From Alteromonadaceae bacterium (GTDB taxonomy: Bacteria; Pseudomonadota; Gammaproteobacteria; Enterobacterales; Alteromonadaceae), in assembly GCA_002691625.1 (NCBI GenBank), contig NZIK01000035.1, positions 8,809 to 52,397 of the forward strand: a DNA stretch of 43,589 bases, in the 5' to 3' direction. Position 1 is the stretch's first letter, and every line of letters begins with the position of its first letter. The notes under the pieces were generated by a model, which was not told the origin of the DNA, did no database searches, and was given only the letters and a program-made list of their open reading frames with translations. The position numbers and the translations under genes were made by a program. Of this stretch, positions 25,014 to 34,769 are shown in pieces.

Positions 25014-26741
25014 ATGAATTTATTATTGCCTTCTGTCAGTCGCTATCAGCGCTCAGATTTAATCTGGCTCGGTTTACTGACCTTCTTACTGCTCGCTCTG
25101 GGTATTGGACTGCGGGCTCCCTGGCCTGCCGATGAACCCCGTTTTGCGTTAATTGCCAAAGACATGGTGGAAACGGGCCAATGGTTGTTTCCGATGCGAG
25201 GACATGAGCTGTATCCGGATAAACCGCCGTTATTTATGTGGTCTATCGCGATTTTTTACGCTCTTACCGGTTCGCTGTATGTCGCCTTTTTACTACCATC
25301 AGCCATCGCTGGCACAGTCACCGTGTTGGCGGTTTTTGATATATGCCGCCGCTTATGGGGGAGACGGGAAGCCTGGTGGGCGGCCGGATTATTGCTGGCC
25401 AGCGTGCAGTTTGTTCTGCAGGCGAAAAGCGCACAAATAGACGCCAGTGTATGTATGTGGGTGACGCTGGGCTGCTATGGCTTAATGCGGGCGACCCTTT
25501 GCCAGGAAGGGCATATTACCTGGTGGCTGGCAGGTTGTGTGGCGATGGGATTGGGCATCATGACCAAGGGGGTAGGTTTTTTAGCACTGTTGATGTTGCT
25601 GCCCTATGCTCTTGTATTGTGGCGTCAGACCCCGGTGAAAATCCTGCCAAAGCGCTATCACTGGGGATGGTGGGCAACAGGTGTACTGACCATGCTGATA
25701 ACATTGATGCTATGGCTACTGCCAATGCTACTGGCTGTGGATGGCAGGTTAGATCCGGCCTATAACGCTTATCGCGACAATATCCTGATGAAGCAGACAG
25801 TTACCCGCTACGCCAACTCCTGGCACCACATTAAGCCATTCTGGTACTTTCTGATAAACGTAGTGCCCTGGGCGTGGTTGCCGCTGGTGGCGTTATTACC
25901 CTGGCAATGGCCGCACTGGCGCAGCGCCTGGAGAAATAATGACGCCCGTATCATCATGCCACTGGGCTATGTACTGCTGGTACTGATGTTTTTCAGCATG
26001 AGTCCGGGTAAGCGTGGGGTTTATATCCTGCCGGCTTTACCAATGCTGGCGTTGGCCATGGCACCTTTTATGCCGCACATTGCTGACAAGAAATGGTTGT
26101 CCCGCACGTTATGGGGATTGCCTTTGCTGATTGGCAGCAGCTTTTTCATTTTAGGTGGATTGGGCTTGGTTGATACCGGGCCCGTTGCTAAACTTAATCA
26201 ACGCTATGAAGTGGATGGCAGTGGTCTGTTTCTGGCCACCGGGCTGGCGGTATTGGTAGCATTGTTCGCGGTGCGCCGCAGAGCAGGCTGGCAGGCCTGG
26301 GGTATCACCATGCTGGTGGTATGGTGCAGTTACAGTGTTGGATTTGCCAGCTTACTTAACCCAATTCGCACACCAGCCGGAGTATGGCAGGCAATCGATA
26401 GCAGCGTTCCTGCCAATCACGAAATAGCTCTGTTAGATACCGGTGAGCAGTTTATGCTATTTGCTCGCCGGCCAGTTGTGCACTTTGGTTATCATACGCC
26501 GCCCGAAGCCGAGATGTTTGCCGCGTGGCAGTGGCTAAAGATACATCCGGCAGGGCATTTGCTGCTACCTGCCAGTCGTGAATCTGCCTGTTTAGACCTG
26601 ACCAAAGGACACCCTGTAGGGCGGGCACACAGAGAGGATTGGTTACTTTTAGGGGCCGACGGGCTAAAAGCAGACTGCCCGTCAACTGATATCAAAGCGA
26701 CGACGTTTCGTTATGAGCCAATAAACCCGTTGATCAGATAG
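25014..26741 (+). CDS. ArnT-like family 39 glycosyltransferase
   Basis: About 575 residues with a dozen membrane segments. The first periplasmic loop holds APWPADEPRFALIAKDMV, the acidic motif of PMT/ArnT enzymes, followed by YPDKPPLFMW. These GT-C enzymes move a sugar from undecaprenyl phosphate to lipid A or another envelope acceptor in the periplasm. A TTG at 25008 is in frame immediately after the VTT stop, but ATG at 25014 is taken as start; no clear ribosome site helps decide. Sugar and acceptor are unknown; no arnB/arnA-type sugar-synthesis genes are nearby. Confidence 0.85.
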   Translation: MNLLLPSVSRYQRSDLIWLGLLTFLLLALGIGLRAPWPADEPRFALIAKDMVETGQWLFPMRGHELYPDKPPLFMWSIAIFYALTGSLYVAFLLPSAIAGTVTVLAVFDICRRLWGRREAWWAAGLLLASVQFVLQAKSAQIDASVCMWVTLGCYGLMRATLCQEGHITWWLAGCVAMGLGIMTKGVGFLALLMLLPYALVLWRQTPVKILPKRYHWGWWATGVLTMLITLMLWLLPMLLAVDGRLDPAYNAYRDNILMKQTVTRYANSWHHIKPFWYFLINVVPWAWLPLVALLPWQWPHWRSAWRNNDARIIMPLGYVLLVLMFFSMSPGKRGVYILPALPMLALAMAPFMPHIADKKWLSRTLWGLPLLIGSSFFILGGLGLVDTGPVAKLNQRYEVDGSGLFLATGLAVLVALFAVRRRAGWQAWGITMLVVWCSYSVGFASLLNPIRTPAGVWQAIDSSVPANHEIALLDTGEQFMLFARRPVVHFGYHTPPEAEMFAAWQWLKIHPAGHLLLPASRESACLDLTKGHPVGRAHREDWLLLGADGLKADCPSTDIKATTFRYEPINPLIR

Positions 26742-26799
26742 CCGGGTAATGGCTATGCTGATAGCTCACTAGATTTCAACCCGTTGCAGAGTTTCCAAT

Positions 26800-27753
26800 A
26801 TGAGCAAACATGGCCTGGGGCAGGGGCACCATCATCATTCTCACGCTCATGACCATGGTCACGAGCATCATCATGGTCATCACCACCATCATGATATCGC
26901 TGAAGACAGAATCAGCTGGGCGTTCTGGCTCAATTTCATTTTTACTATTATCGAGTTTATCGGCGGCTGGCTTACTAACAGTGTGGCGATCATGGCCGAT
27001 GCGGTACATGATCTGGGTGATTCCCTGTCGATAGGCCTTGCCTGGTATCTTAGTAAAGTGGGTAAGCGCGACGCTACCGAACAGTATTCCTATGGGTTTA
27101 AGCGCCTTAGTTTACTGGGCGCTTTAATTAATGGTTTGATCCTGGTCGTGGGGTCGGTATGGGTACTAACTGAAGCCATTCCACGGCTATGGTCACCTGA
27201 AATGCCAGTGACTGAGGGGATGATTGTGCTGGCCATTTTAGGCATTGCGGCAAACGGCTTCGCCGCTTATAAGCTGCACGGTGGAGACACCTTAAACGAG
27301 AAGGTGCTGAACTGGCATCTACTGGAAGATTTACTCGGCTGGGTGGCGGTGTTGATAGTCGCTATCGTGCTGCATTTTGTTGACTGGCCGATACTGGATC
27401 CATTGTTGTCGGTAGTTTTTACCTTGTTTATTCTGTTTAACGTGGTGAAGCACGTTATTCACACGGTGAAGCTATTTCTTCAGGTTAGTCCCGATGGTGA
27501 TAAACGCGCCGCCATTTTAGCTTCGTTAGAGGACATTGAGCATGTAAGTGCTTTGCATCACGTTCATTTCTGGTCACTGGATGGCGCCAGTCACGTGCTT
27601 ACTGCACACCTTGAACTGGATAAGCGAATCGATGTCACTGCCCTGATTGAATTAAAAGCCCGGGTCGCCAAAGCGCTTGAACCCTTTAACCTGGACCATA
27701 CCACCATAGAATTTGAAATGCCCGGAGAACATTGCAGGGATAACTTTAAGTAA
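26800..27753 (+). CDS. Cation diffusion facilitator (CzcD/ZitB-like zinc exporter)
   Basis: 317 residues with an N-terminal tail in which about half of residues 9-32 are histidine, a metal-gathering region typical of zinc exporters. Six membrane segments follow. Metal-site pairs appear as ADAVHDLGD in TM2 and HLLEDLLGW in TM5 (HxxxD), the zinc/cadmium pattern. A cytoplasmic C-terminal domain (HHVHFWSLDG, then HTTIEFE) completes the family layout. It lies 58 bp after the GT39 gene. Zinc efflux is the best call; it may complement the RND system upstream. Confidence 0.92.
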   Translation: MSKHGLGQGHHHHSHAHDHGHEHHHGHHHHHDIAEDRISWAFWLNFIFTIIEFIGGWLTNSVAIMADAVHDLGDSLSIGLAWYLSKVGKRDATEQYSYGFKRLSLLGALINGLILVVGSVWVLTEAIPRLWSPEMPVTEGMIVLAILGIAANGFAAYKLHGGDTLNEKVLNWHLLEDLLGWVAVLIVAIVLHFVDWPILDPLLSVVFTLFILFNVVKHVIHTVKLFLQVSPDGDKRAAILASLEDIEHVSALHHVHFWSLDGASHVLTAHLELDKRIDVTALIELKARVAKALEPFNLDHTTIEFEMPGEHCRDNFK

Positions 27754-27770
27754 TATAAGGCCCTGTAAAG

Positions 27771-27801
27771 GTGGCCGGGCCAAATAAATGGTTCCGGCCA
27801 C
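27771..27801. terminator. Hairpin between convergent CDF and GH3 genes
   Basis: TGGCCGG and CCGGCCA pair across a 15-nt spacer that itself can pair CCA with TGG. An outer CAGGGC/GCCCTG extension is separated by a bulge. No strong T-run follows on either strand, so it is a probable but weak bidirectional terminator. Confidence 0.5.
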
Positions 27802-27814
27802 AGGGCACACACAC

Positions 27815-30325
27815 TCAGGAGCCAGGGCAGACGACAGGCGTTTCTACCCGGGTAAAGCGGATATCTGACAGTTTAAACTCGGTGGCATCCTCGGCAGAGA
27901 GTGCCATTGGCACATATATTTCACGCAGATTAACGCCCTTATCAACAAAGCAGCTCAGTGGAATAGCTACGCTCTGCCAGTTGTTATCAGCAGTGGTAAA
28001 GTCGTCCAGAGCTAGTTCGGCTTCGCAACCATCACCACAAGACATGGATACGGTCATGCCGGTTGAAGCTGAACGCTGAATATCAAAGGCCAGTACACCT
28101 GTTGGTACCGCGTAATCGAGTAAATCTTCCGGAAACGGCGAGAAGAAGCGAATGCTGTCTTCGTTGCTGCCAAAGGCGATTTGCAGTGTATCTTCCTGTA
28201 CATGGCGGTCGGCAGTACGGATGCTAAGGGTATTAACACTCAGTACGTTACTATTCATTGCGCCTTGCTCGCCAGCGCTGGTAGCGATAAGTGACCACGG
28301 CTGTTGTACGCTCTGCTGGAAGATAACCGCATCGCCGGCGGCGTTGGCAGCGCTGTTCACAGACTCGTCGAGTTGCGGCAGATCGGCGTTTTCACCGTAA
28401 CTCAGGCCGTAGTCGTAGGCAAATAGCGATTGCTTACCATCACCTTTATTAACCGGGTTCTGGAATGGGTCGGCAGGCCATGAGAACGACAGTTTACCGT
28501 GCATAGGGTAGTTAACCGAGCCGTCTGGTTTGCTGAACAATACGTCGGCTACACCGCCGCCTTCTGAGCCAGGTAACCAGGCAACCACAAAGGCATCTGA
28601 TGCGTTTAGTTCTGGCGTAACCCACAGCGGCCGACCGGTAATAAATACCGATACTACCGGGATACCCTGTGCTTTAAGGGATTTCAGCAGCGCCAGGTCC
28701 TGCTTGTCACCACGCTGATACTCCACATTAGCGATATCACCGTTACCTTCGGCATAGGGTGTTTCGCCAAATACCACAATCGCTACATCCGGCTTTTCTG
28801 TGAAGCTGCCATCTACGCTTAATTCAGCCTCACCACCGGCGGCTTCAACAACTTGCTCAATGCCTGTGTATACAGAGGTAGCCCCCGGGAAATCATTGTT
28901 TTCATTACCGGTGCCTTGCCAGGTAATGGTCCAGCCACCGGATTGCTTGCCAATATTGTGCGCGCCGTCACCGGCGACGAGTACCCGGCTATTAGGCGCA
29001 AGCGGTAACAGTTGTTGGTTATTTTTAAGCATAACCAGTGATTTACGAACGGCTTCTCGGGCAATTTTGCGATGCGCGTCTGCACCGATAACCGACATAT
29101 CGCCAGACAGGCTGCGATTAGCTGGTGAAGGCAGGTCAAATAACCCAACCCGTAACTTCACCCTCAGTACCCGGCTAACGGCGTCATCAAGACGTGACAT
29201 AGAGATTTCGCCACTCTTCACCTGGGCAATAAGGTTTTCCATCAAAGGCTTCCAGGTTGGGGTAGGCGCCATGTAAACATCCAGGCCAGCCAGTAATGCC
29301 TGCGGGCAGTTGTCGTTAGTACAGCCTGGGATTTGGCCATGGCCGTTCCAGTCTCCTACCACAAATCCATCAAAGCCCATTTTATCTTTGAGAACATCAG
29401 TAAGTAAGTATTTGCTACCGTGTATTTTTTCTCCGTGCCAGCTATTAAAAGACGCCATTACGGATTGAGAACCGGCATTTAAGCCGTGCACGTAGCCTTG
29501 CGCATGGATGTCGAACAGCTCTTTTTCGCTGGCCAGGTTGTCACCCTGGTCATCGCCCTTATCGGTTCCGCCATCGCCAACAAAGTGTTTAACGGTGGAA
29601 ATGACATGCTGGTCGTCGATATTGCCGTCGCTGATATCCCCTTGCAGGCCGGTAACTATTGCGCGTGCATACTCTCCCACTATCGCGGGATCTTCGGAAT
29701 AGCTTTCGTACGTGCGACCCCAGCGGTCATCACGGACAACCGCAACGGTCGGAGCAAAAATCCAGTCTATACCGGTGGCGCGCACTTCTTTAGCGGTGGC
29801 GGTAGCTATTTCTTCAATCAACGCCGGATCGCGCATGGCACCCAGGCCAATGTTGTGCGGAAACAGTGTGGCACCAATTACGTTATTGTGGCCGTGCACC
29901 GCGTCGGTACCCCACATGGTGGGGATACTGCTGCCGTCGAGTGAGTCATCTATGGATGCCTGGTACATGGCTTCGGCCAGGTCGATCCATTCCTGCGGCG
30001 TAGCATGTTTGTTTGCACCTGGGAAAGAGCCGCCACCATTAAGGTAAGAACCAAAACCATAGCGACGCATGTCTTCTACCGTTACATCGCGGATCTCGGG
30101 TTGGATAAGCTGAGCGACTTTTTGCTCTACCGTCATATCGGCCAATAACGCTTCAACCTTGGCTTCAACTGCTTGATTATTACTGATAGGCGATTGAATT
30201 TGCGGCCAGTAATCCGGAACAGTTACGGTATTGGCAGACTGGCTGTCAGTTTCTGATGTGCTGCAAGCGGTTAACACTGCAACCCCAATGGCTGCTGCAG
30301 CCACTGACAAAGTAGTTGATTTCAT
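27815..30325 (-). CDS. GH3 β-glucosidase / exo-β-glucanase lipoprotein
   Basis: An 836-residue glycoside hydrolase family 3 enzyme. A lipoprotein signal (VAVLTACS, Cys21) anchors it in the envelope. The GH3 N-terminal domain has WGTDAVHGHNNV, the KH(F) substrate motif TVKHFVGDGG and the nucleophile Asp325 in VVGDWNGHG, where most relatives have SDW. The GH3 C domain follows, and the last ~150 residues resemble the extra β-sandwich of marine ExoP-type enzymes. ATG 30325 is chosen over a longer frame because CCGGAGAG precedes it. It would release glucose from β-glucans or oligosaccharides in the periplasm, feeding the divergent GH1 and symporter genes. Confidence 0.92.
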   Translation of the reverse strand: MKSTTLSVAAAAIGVAVLTACSTSETDSQSANTVTVPDYWPQIQSPISNNQAVEAKVEALLADMTVEQKVAQLIQPEIRDVTVEDMRRYGFGSYLNGGGSFPGANKHATPQEWIDLAEAMYQASIDDSLDGSSIPTMWGTDAVHGHNNVIGATLFPHNIGLGAMRDPALIEEIATATAKEVRATGIDWIFAPTVAVVRDDRWGRTYESYSEDPAIVGEYARAIVTGLQGDISDGNIDDQHVISTVKHFVGDGGTDKGDDQGDNLASEKELFDIHAQGYVHGLNAGSQSVMASFNSWHGEKIHGSKYLLTDVLKDKMGFDGFVVGDWNGHGQIPGCTNDNCPQALLAGLDVYMAPTPTWKPLMENLIAQVKSGEISMSRLDDAVSRVLRVKLRVGLFDLPSPANRSLSGDMSVIGADAHRKIAREAVRKSLVMLKNNQQLLPLAPNSRVLVAGDGAHNIGKQSGGWTITWQGTGNENNDFPGATSVYTGIEQVVEAAGGEAELSVDGSFTEKPDVAIVVFGETPYAEGNGDIANVEYQRGDKQDLALLKSLKAQGIPVVSVFITGRPLWVTPELNASDAFVVAWLPGSEGGGVADVLFSKPDGSVNYPMHGKLSFSWPADPFQNPVNKGDGKQSLFAYDYGLSYGENADLPQLDESVNSAANAAGDAVIFQQSVQQPWSLIATSAGEQGAMNSNVLSVNTLSIRTADRHVQEDTLQIAFGSNEDSIRFFSPFPEDLLDYAVPTGVLAFDIQRSASTGMTVSMSCGDGCEAELALDDFTTADNNWQSVAIPLSCFVDKGVNLREIYVPMALSAEDATEFKLSDIRFTRVETPVVCPGS

Positions 30326-30428
30326 GATTACTCTCCGGATTATAACCCCTGCGAATGCCAAAGCACTGCGAAACCAATGAACGAATGTTAATAATTTGTT
30401 GTGAGAGTATATGTATAAATTTTAAAAA

Positions 30429-30442
30429 TGCAAGCGCTTACA
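30429..30442. promoter_or_regulatory. LacI-family operator, GH3 side
   Basis: TGCAAGCGCTTACA fits the LacI/GalR-family pattern TGnAArCGnTTnCA with central CG. It lies about 100 bp upstream of the GH3 ATG on the minus strand. The obvious binder is the LacI-type protein encoded at 33676. Confidence 0.7.
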
Positions 30443-30585
30443 TTTTTGTGTGAGTAAATTGTTCGGGAAATGCTTTTCAGGAACAGTTAATTTGGTTAAA
30501 TAACCCGTATTGTCGAAAATAGTGGCCTGGCTTTGATTCATTAACCCTGATTAACGGTTGTTCCGCACAGTTGCTGATGATTTTA

Positions 30586-30599
30586 TGAAAGCGTTTACA
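30586..30599. promoter_or_regulatory. LacI-family operator, middle copy
   Basis: TGAAAGCGTTTACA is the second copy of the operator pattern, 157 bp from the first and 277 bp from the third. Distances of this size would allow DNA looping between copies. Confidence 0.65.
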
Positions 30600-30862
30600 T
30601 TTTTGTGGTTGCCACTTCTGCCAGCTGGCATACTCACTGCTGATACTGGCTGCTTGCTGCGTCGCCGCACATATTTCACAACGGATGCCGCCACAATAGG
30701 CCGTAATAGCGACTGGAATATAGAATATGGGGTTCATCCGTAATCTGTACTCTAACATTGCTGTGCCTGGAAACAATTACGATGAGTGTTGCAGTGACTA
30801 TCTTTATTCAGCGAGGGCGAGCCAATGCGGTGAATTGAAATGTAAATAACTTGTATAAAAAA

Positions 30863-30876
30863 TGAAGGCGCTTACA
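30863..30876. promoter_or_regulatory. LacI-family operator, GH1 side
   Basis: TGAAGGCGCTTACA matches the pattern with one departure (G for A at position five). It lies about 90 bp upstream of the GH1 start, where it could overlap that promoter. Confidence 0.65.
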
Positions 30877-30962
30877 ATTAGGGTCTGATTTTTGATGAGT
30901 CTATTCTGCAAGAGGTGGCTGTACGCTGACGGAAATCATTGCGTTAGGTACGTAAATGTAAG

Positions 30963-32297
30963 ATGAGTAAAGGTTTTTCAATCAAAAATGTGCTCGGTGA
31001 ACCGAACTTTACAATTGGAGTGGCTACGTCGTCGTTTCAGATCGAAGGGGCCAGCGAATTGCGAGAGCCCTGCATATGGGACACATTTTGCCAGGTACCC
31101 GGCGCAGTAAAGGATAACTCCGATGGCCGGATGGCCTGCGATCATTATCATTTGTGGCAGCAGGACATTGCGCTGATTGATGAGCTGGGTTTTGATGCCT
31201 ACCGGTTTTCCGTTTGTTGGCCAAGGATCATTTGTGCCGACGGCAGTGTTAATCAGGAAGGATTGGCTTTTTATCTTAAAATACTTGATGAACTTCAAAG
31301 GCGTGGCCTCAAGGCCTATGTGACGCTTTATCACTGGGAGTTGCCACAATTTCTGGAAGATAAGGGCGGCTGGCTTAACCGTGCTACAGCCTATGCATTT
31401 GCTGAATACAGCCGTATTGTAGCCACGGCATTTGGCAATAAAGTAAGTGCTTACACTACGCTTAATGAGCCTTATTGCAGTGCATTCCTTGGTTACGAAA
31501 TAGGCGTTCATGCGCCGGGTAAAATTGGTAAGCAATACGGTAAAAAGGCCGCTCATCACCTTCTGCTTGCTCATGGGCTCGCAATGCAGGTGCTTAATGA
31601 AGTCTGTCCGGCTATTCCAAGCGGCCTGGTACTTAATTTTACTACTTATTATCCGGCGACTGAAAGTGAGGCTGATAAGCAGGCTACCTTGCTGGCTAAA
31701 GCCCATTTTAACGACTGGTATGTGAGCCCTGCCTTAACGGGTAACTATCCACCGCTGCTGAACACATTACCCGAAGCTGAAAAGCCATTAATTGAGCCGG
31801 GTGACATGGAAATAATTGCCGCGCCCATGGCGTATCTTGGGGTTAACTATTATACCCGGGCTCTGGTGCAGGCCCGCCCCGGAGGCCACTTTGAGATCCT
31901 GCCGCCTGATGACAACGTACCAGTTACTGCTATGAATTGGGAAATTTATCCGCAAGGCTTGTGTGATTTACTGCTCCAGCTTCATAGTGAATATGATTTG
32001 CCGCCACTTTTTATTACCGAGAACGGTATGGCCGAAGATGATGTGGTACAAGATGGCCAGGTGCATGATAAAGTGCGGATAGATTATTTACAGGACCACA
32101 TGCAGGCTGTTGCTGAAGCAATGGAAAAAGGCGTGGATATCAGAGGTTATTTTGTGTGGAGTCTGTTGGATAATTTCGAATGGGCGGAAGGGTATCTTAA
32201 GCGGTTTGGCATTGTGCATGTGGATTTTGCAACCCAACAACGGTTACCTAAACAAAGTGCCCTGAAACTAAGTGAATGGCTTAAACAACGCCGCTAA
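30963..32297 (+). CDS. GH1 β-glucosidase
   Basis: A 444-residue family 1 glycoside hydrolase without a signal peptide, hence cytoplasmic. The acid/base Glu169 lies in TTLNEP and the nucleophile Glu353 in FITENG. The substrate-site stretches GVATSSFQIEGA and YHWELPQ are present. It would split imported cellobiose or other β-glucosides to glucose. First gene of a GH1 - symporter - lacI run, 24 bp before the transporter. Repression through the operator at 30863 is expected. Confidence 0.94.
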   Translation: MSKGFSIKNVLGEPNFTIGVATSSFQIEGASELREPCIWDTFCQVPGAVKDNSDGRMACDHYHLWQQDIALIDELGFDAYRFSVCWPRIICADGSVNQEGLAFYLKILDELQRRGLKAYVTLYHWELPQFLEDKGGWLNRATAYAFAEYSRIVATAFGNKVSAYTTLNEPYCSAFLGYEIGVHAPGKIGKQYGKKAAHHLLLAHGLAMQVLNEVCPAIPSGLVLNFTTYYPATESEADKQATLLAKAHFNDWYVSPALTGNYPPLLNTLPEAEKPLIEPGDMEIIAAPMAYLGVNYYTRALVQARPGGHFEILPPDDNVPVTAMNWEIYPQGLCDLLLQLHSEYDLPPLFITENGMAEDDVVQDGQVHDKVRIDYLQDHMQAVAEAMEKGVDIRGYFVWSLLDNFEWAEGYLKRFGIVHVDFATQQRLPKQSALKLSEWLKQRR

Positions 32298-32321
32298 ACT
32301 CCATAGCTGTCTGGACATATA

Positions 32322-33665
32322 ATGATTAGTGTAAAAGAAAAAGTTGCATACGGGCTTGGCGATACAGCAAGCAACTTTGTCTTTCAGACTGTCATTTTGT
32401 TTCTTACTTTCTACTACACCGATGTGGTTGGGCTCAATCCCGCAACCGTTGGCAGTATCTTTCTACTGGTACGATTGATTGATGCGGTAACCGATCCTTT
32501 GATGGGTTCCCTGGCAGATAAAACCCGCACCCGTTGGGGCGCTTACCGGCCCTATTTGCTGTGGATGGCTCTGCCATTTGCACTTATCAGCGTACTCGCC
32601 TTTACCACCCCCGACACGGATTACAACGGCAAACTGATTTACGCCATTGCCAGCTATGTGCTGTTAATGCTGATGTATACCGCGATCAATATCCCCTATT
32701 CCGCGCTAGGCGGTGTAATAACGGCAAGCCCACTGGAGCGGGTGTCGGTGCAGTCATATCGCTTTGTGTTTGCCATGCTGGGCGGACTTATTGTGTCGCT
32801 TTGCACGCTACCAATGGTGAATTGGTTTGGCGCCGGCAACGATGCGCGTGGCTATCAGCTCACGATGCTGACCATGGGAGTGGTTGGGATGGTGTTATTT
32901 CTTTTGTGTTTCGCCGGCACCAGAGAGAGAGTGTTACCGGCTGATGGGCCGCCCTCTCCGGTGCGGGAGCAGTTAAAGGCAGTATGGCATAACGACCAGT
33001 GCCGTGTTTTATGTATTGTCAGCATGGTACTGCTTACCGGAATCGTATTGCGCAATGCGCTGGCGATTTATTACGTGAAATATGTGCTGCAACGCCCCGA
33101 CGATGTCACGCTGTTTGTGTCGCTTGCGATGGTGGGTGGCATTCTGGGCGCAGCATCGGCTCATCTATTTACGCGACGCTGCGATAAGATACTGTTATAC
33201 AAAGTATTACAGCTTTCCTGTGCGGGATTATGTATTGCCAATTATTTCCTGCCTGCAACCATGTGGGTAGGGGCTTTGGTGATTCACTTTTTGTGGGGAT
33301 TCGTGCTGCAAATGACCTCGCCATTATTGTGGTCAAAAATGGGCGATGTGACCGATTACGGCGAGCTGCAAACAGGTACACGACTAACCGCAATGACCTT
33401 CTCCACCATAGTGTTTTTTATTAAATTAGGTATCGCCCTTGGCAGTGCTTTGGCGGGTTGGGCGCTGGCCTATTACGGCTACCAGGCAAACAATATTGAT
33501 GAGCGCGTAAGTCACGGTATAACTTTGTCTTTTTGTTTAATACCGGCTGCTATGTCTTTAGTGGTAGTGTTGTTGATGCGCTGGTATAAACTGGACAGCC
33601 AGCGAGTGGACAAGATTCATAACGCCCTTATAACAGCACGGCAACCCCAGCAGGAAAACGTATAG
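32322..33665 (+). CDS. GPH-family sugar:cation symporter
   Basis: A 447-residue major-facilitator-type carrier with about 12 membrane segments. The start VKEKVAYGLGDTASNFVFQT and the motif DAVTDPLMGSLADKTRTRWGAYRPYLL are characteristic of glycoside-pentoside-hexuronide symporters (MelB-like). It should import β-glucosides or cello-oligosaccharides with sodium or protons for GH1. It lies between GH1 and the LacI regulator, 10 bp before the latter, in one transcription unit. Confidence 0.9.
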   Translation: MISVKEKVAYGLGDTASNFVFQTVILFLTFYYTDVVGLNPATVGSIFLLVRLIDAVTDPLMGSLADKTRTRWGAYRPYLLWMALPFALISVLAFTTPDTDYNGKLIYAIASYVLLMLMYTAINIPYSALGGVITASPLERVSVQSYRFVFAMLGGLIVSLCTLPMVNWFGAGNDARGYQLTMLTMGVVGMVLFLLCFAGTRERVLPADGPPSPVREQLKAVWHNDQCRVLCIVSMVLLTGIVLRNALAIYYVKYVLQRPDDVTLFVSLAMVGGILGAASAHLFTRRCDKILLYKVLQLSCAGLCIANYFLPATMWVGALVIHFLWGFVLQMTSPLLWSKMGDVTDYGELQTGTRLTAMTFSTIVFFIKLGIALGSALAGWALAYYGYQANNIDERVSHGITLSFCLIPAAMSLVVVLLMRWYKLDSQRVDKIHNALITARQPQQENV

Positions 33666-33675
33666 CGAAGTTAAT

Positions 33676-34677
33676 ATGGTCACAATAAAACAAGTTAGCG
33701 AGAAAGCCGGTGTATCGTCTGCCACCGTCTCCAGGGTTATCAACAATACCGGCACGGTAAAAGAGAAAACCCGTGAACTGGTTATGACGGCCATGGCGGA
33801 GCTTGGTTACCGGCATAATGTTGTGGCAGCTTCACTGGCATCCAATAAAACTCATACCATTGGGTACGTTGTACCGGAACTGCATGGTTCTTTCTTTGGG
33901 GCGATGATGGGCGGTACTGAGCAGGCCTTACGGCAGGCCAAAAAACACATGCTGATTGCTACCGGCCACTCCGATGCACAGATTGAAAAAGAACAAATTG
34001 ATGCGTTGCTGAGCCGCCGTTGCGATGCTTTGATATTGCATGTGGAAGCCGTTAGTGACGAGTATCTGGTGAGCCTAGTCCATCAGGGCGTTGAATTAGT
34101 GGTGGTAAACCGCTTTATTGGAGAAATTGGCGATAATTGCATTAGTCTCGATAACGTCAAGGGTGGGTACCTTGCTTCTCGCCACCTCCTCGACATTGGC
34201 CACACGAAAATTGCCTATATTGCCGGGTCGCTGTTTAAAGCCGATGGTAAAAACCGTTTAACTGGTCACCAACAGGCCCTTGCAGACATGGGGGTTGAAT
34301 ATACTGACAAGCTTACTTACGAAGGCAACTTCCAGGCAAAATCTGGTACTGAGGGGATTCGAGCATTGGTTGCTCGCGGTGCAAAATTTACGGCGGTGGC
34401 CTGTGCAAACGATGAAATGGCCTCAGGCGCAATGATTGCGTTGCGCGAGCTTGGTCGCAGAGTGCCGGAAGACGTATCGGTGATCGGGTTTGATAACGTT
34501 GATTTTGCCAGCTACCTTTCGCCGGGGCTAACCACCATAGATTATCCGGTACAAAAAATCGGTAGTATGGCGGCTCACTGGGTGCTTGAGCGGGTATACG
34601 GTCATACCCGCCATGAATACCAGCATATTCTGAGCCCGCGACTGATCCTCAGAGGTACGACGAGCAGTCCTGAGTAG
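33676..34677 (+). CDS. LacI-family regulator of β-glucoside use
   Basis: 333 residues. The N-terminal helix-turn-helix reads [20 protein letters not shown], followed by the hinge region, then a periplasmic-binding-protein-like sugar sensor ending [21 protein letters not shown], standard for the family. It sits in the operon it probably controls, and three matching operators lie upstream of GH3 and GH1. A repressor released by a glucoside is the usual behaviour. The operator assignment is inference from motif and position. Confidence 0.92.
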   Translation: MVTIKQVSEKAGVSSATVSRVINNTGTVKEKTRELVMTAMAELGYRHNVVAASLASNKTHTIGYVVPELHGSFFGAMMGGTEQALRQAKKHMLIATGHSDAQIEKEQIDALLSRRCDALILHVEAVSDEYLVSLVHQGVELVVVNRFIGEIGDNCISLDNVKGGYLASRHLLDIGHTKIAYIAGSLFKADGKNRLTGHQQALADMGVEYTDKLTYEGNFQAKSGTEGIRALVARGAKFTAVACANDEMASGAMIALRELGRRVPEDVSVIGFDNVDFASYLSPGLTTIDYPVQKIGSMAAHWVLERVYGHTRHEYQHILSPRLILRGTTSSPE

Positions 34678-34721
34678 TAAATCACTGGATTATTTTTAGC
34701 CAACTCTTAGAATCGCGCAAT

Positions 34722-34744
34722 ACCACCAGTAATGGTGGGGTTTT
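34722..34744 (+). terminator. Intrinsic terminator after the lacI gene
   Basis: CCACCA and TGGTGG form a 6-bp stem with a GTAA loop, followed by GGTTTT. It lies 45 bp after the lacI stop and separates the β-glucoside unit from the chemoreceptor genes. Confidence 0.75.
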
Positions 34745-34769
34745 AACGTTTACCTCAGGAGCCGATGAT

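Larger units (their letters stand above)
30326..30962. other. Divergent control region of the β-glucoside genes
   Basis: This 637-bp gap between the GH3 and GH1 starts has no convincing gene; short frames on both strands lack ribosome sites or family features. It contains three LacI-type operators (30429, 30586 and 30863). The first lies about 100 bp from the GH3 start and the third about 90 bp from the GH1 start. Confidence 0.7.

Noticed and set aside
26739-26755. TAGCC-GGGTAAT-GGCTA stem-loop after the GT39 gene as a terminator
   Set aside because: Only a 5-bp stem with no T-run; the CDF gene 58 bp downstream may be read through.
30558-30743. A 61-codon plus-strand frame with a hydrophobic start inside the GH3-GH1 gap
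   Set aside because: No convincing ribosome site, and it overlaps an operator; the hydrophobic stretch alone is not enough.
30477-30776. A 99-codon open frame on the minus strand in the GH3-GH1 gap
   Set aside because: No ribosome site, no recognisable domain, and it spans a LacI-type operator; it looks like chance in a regulatory region.
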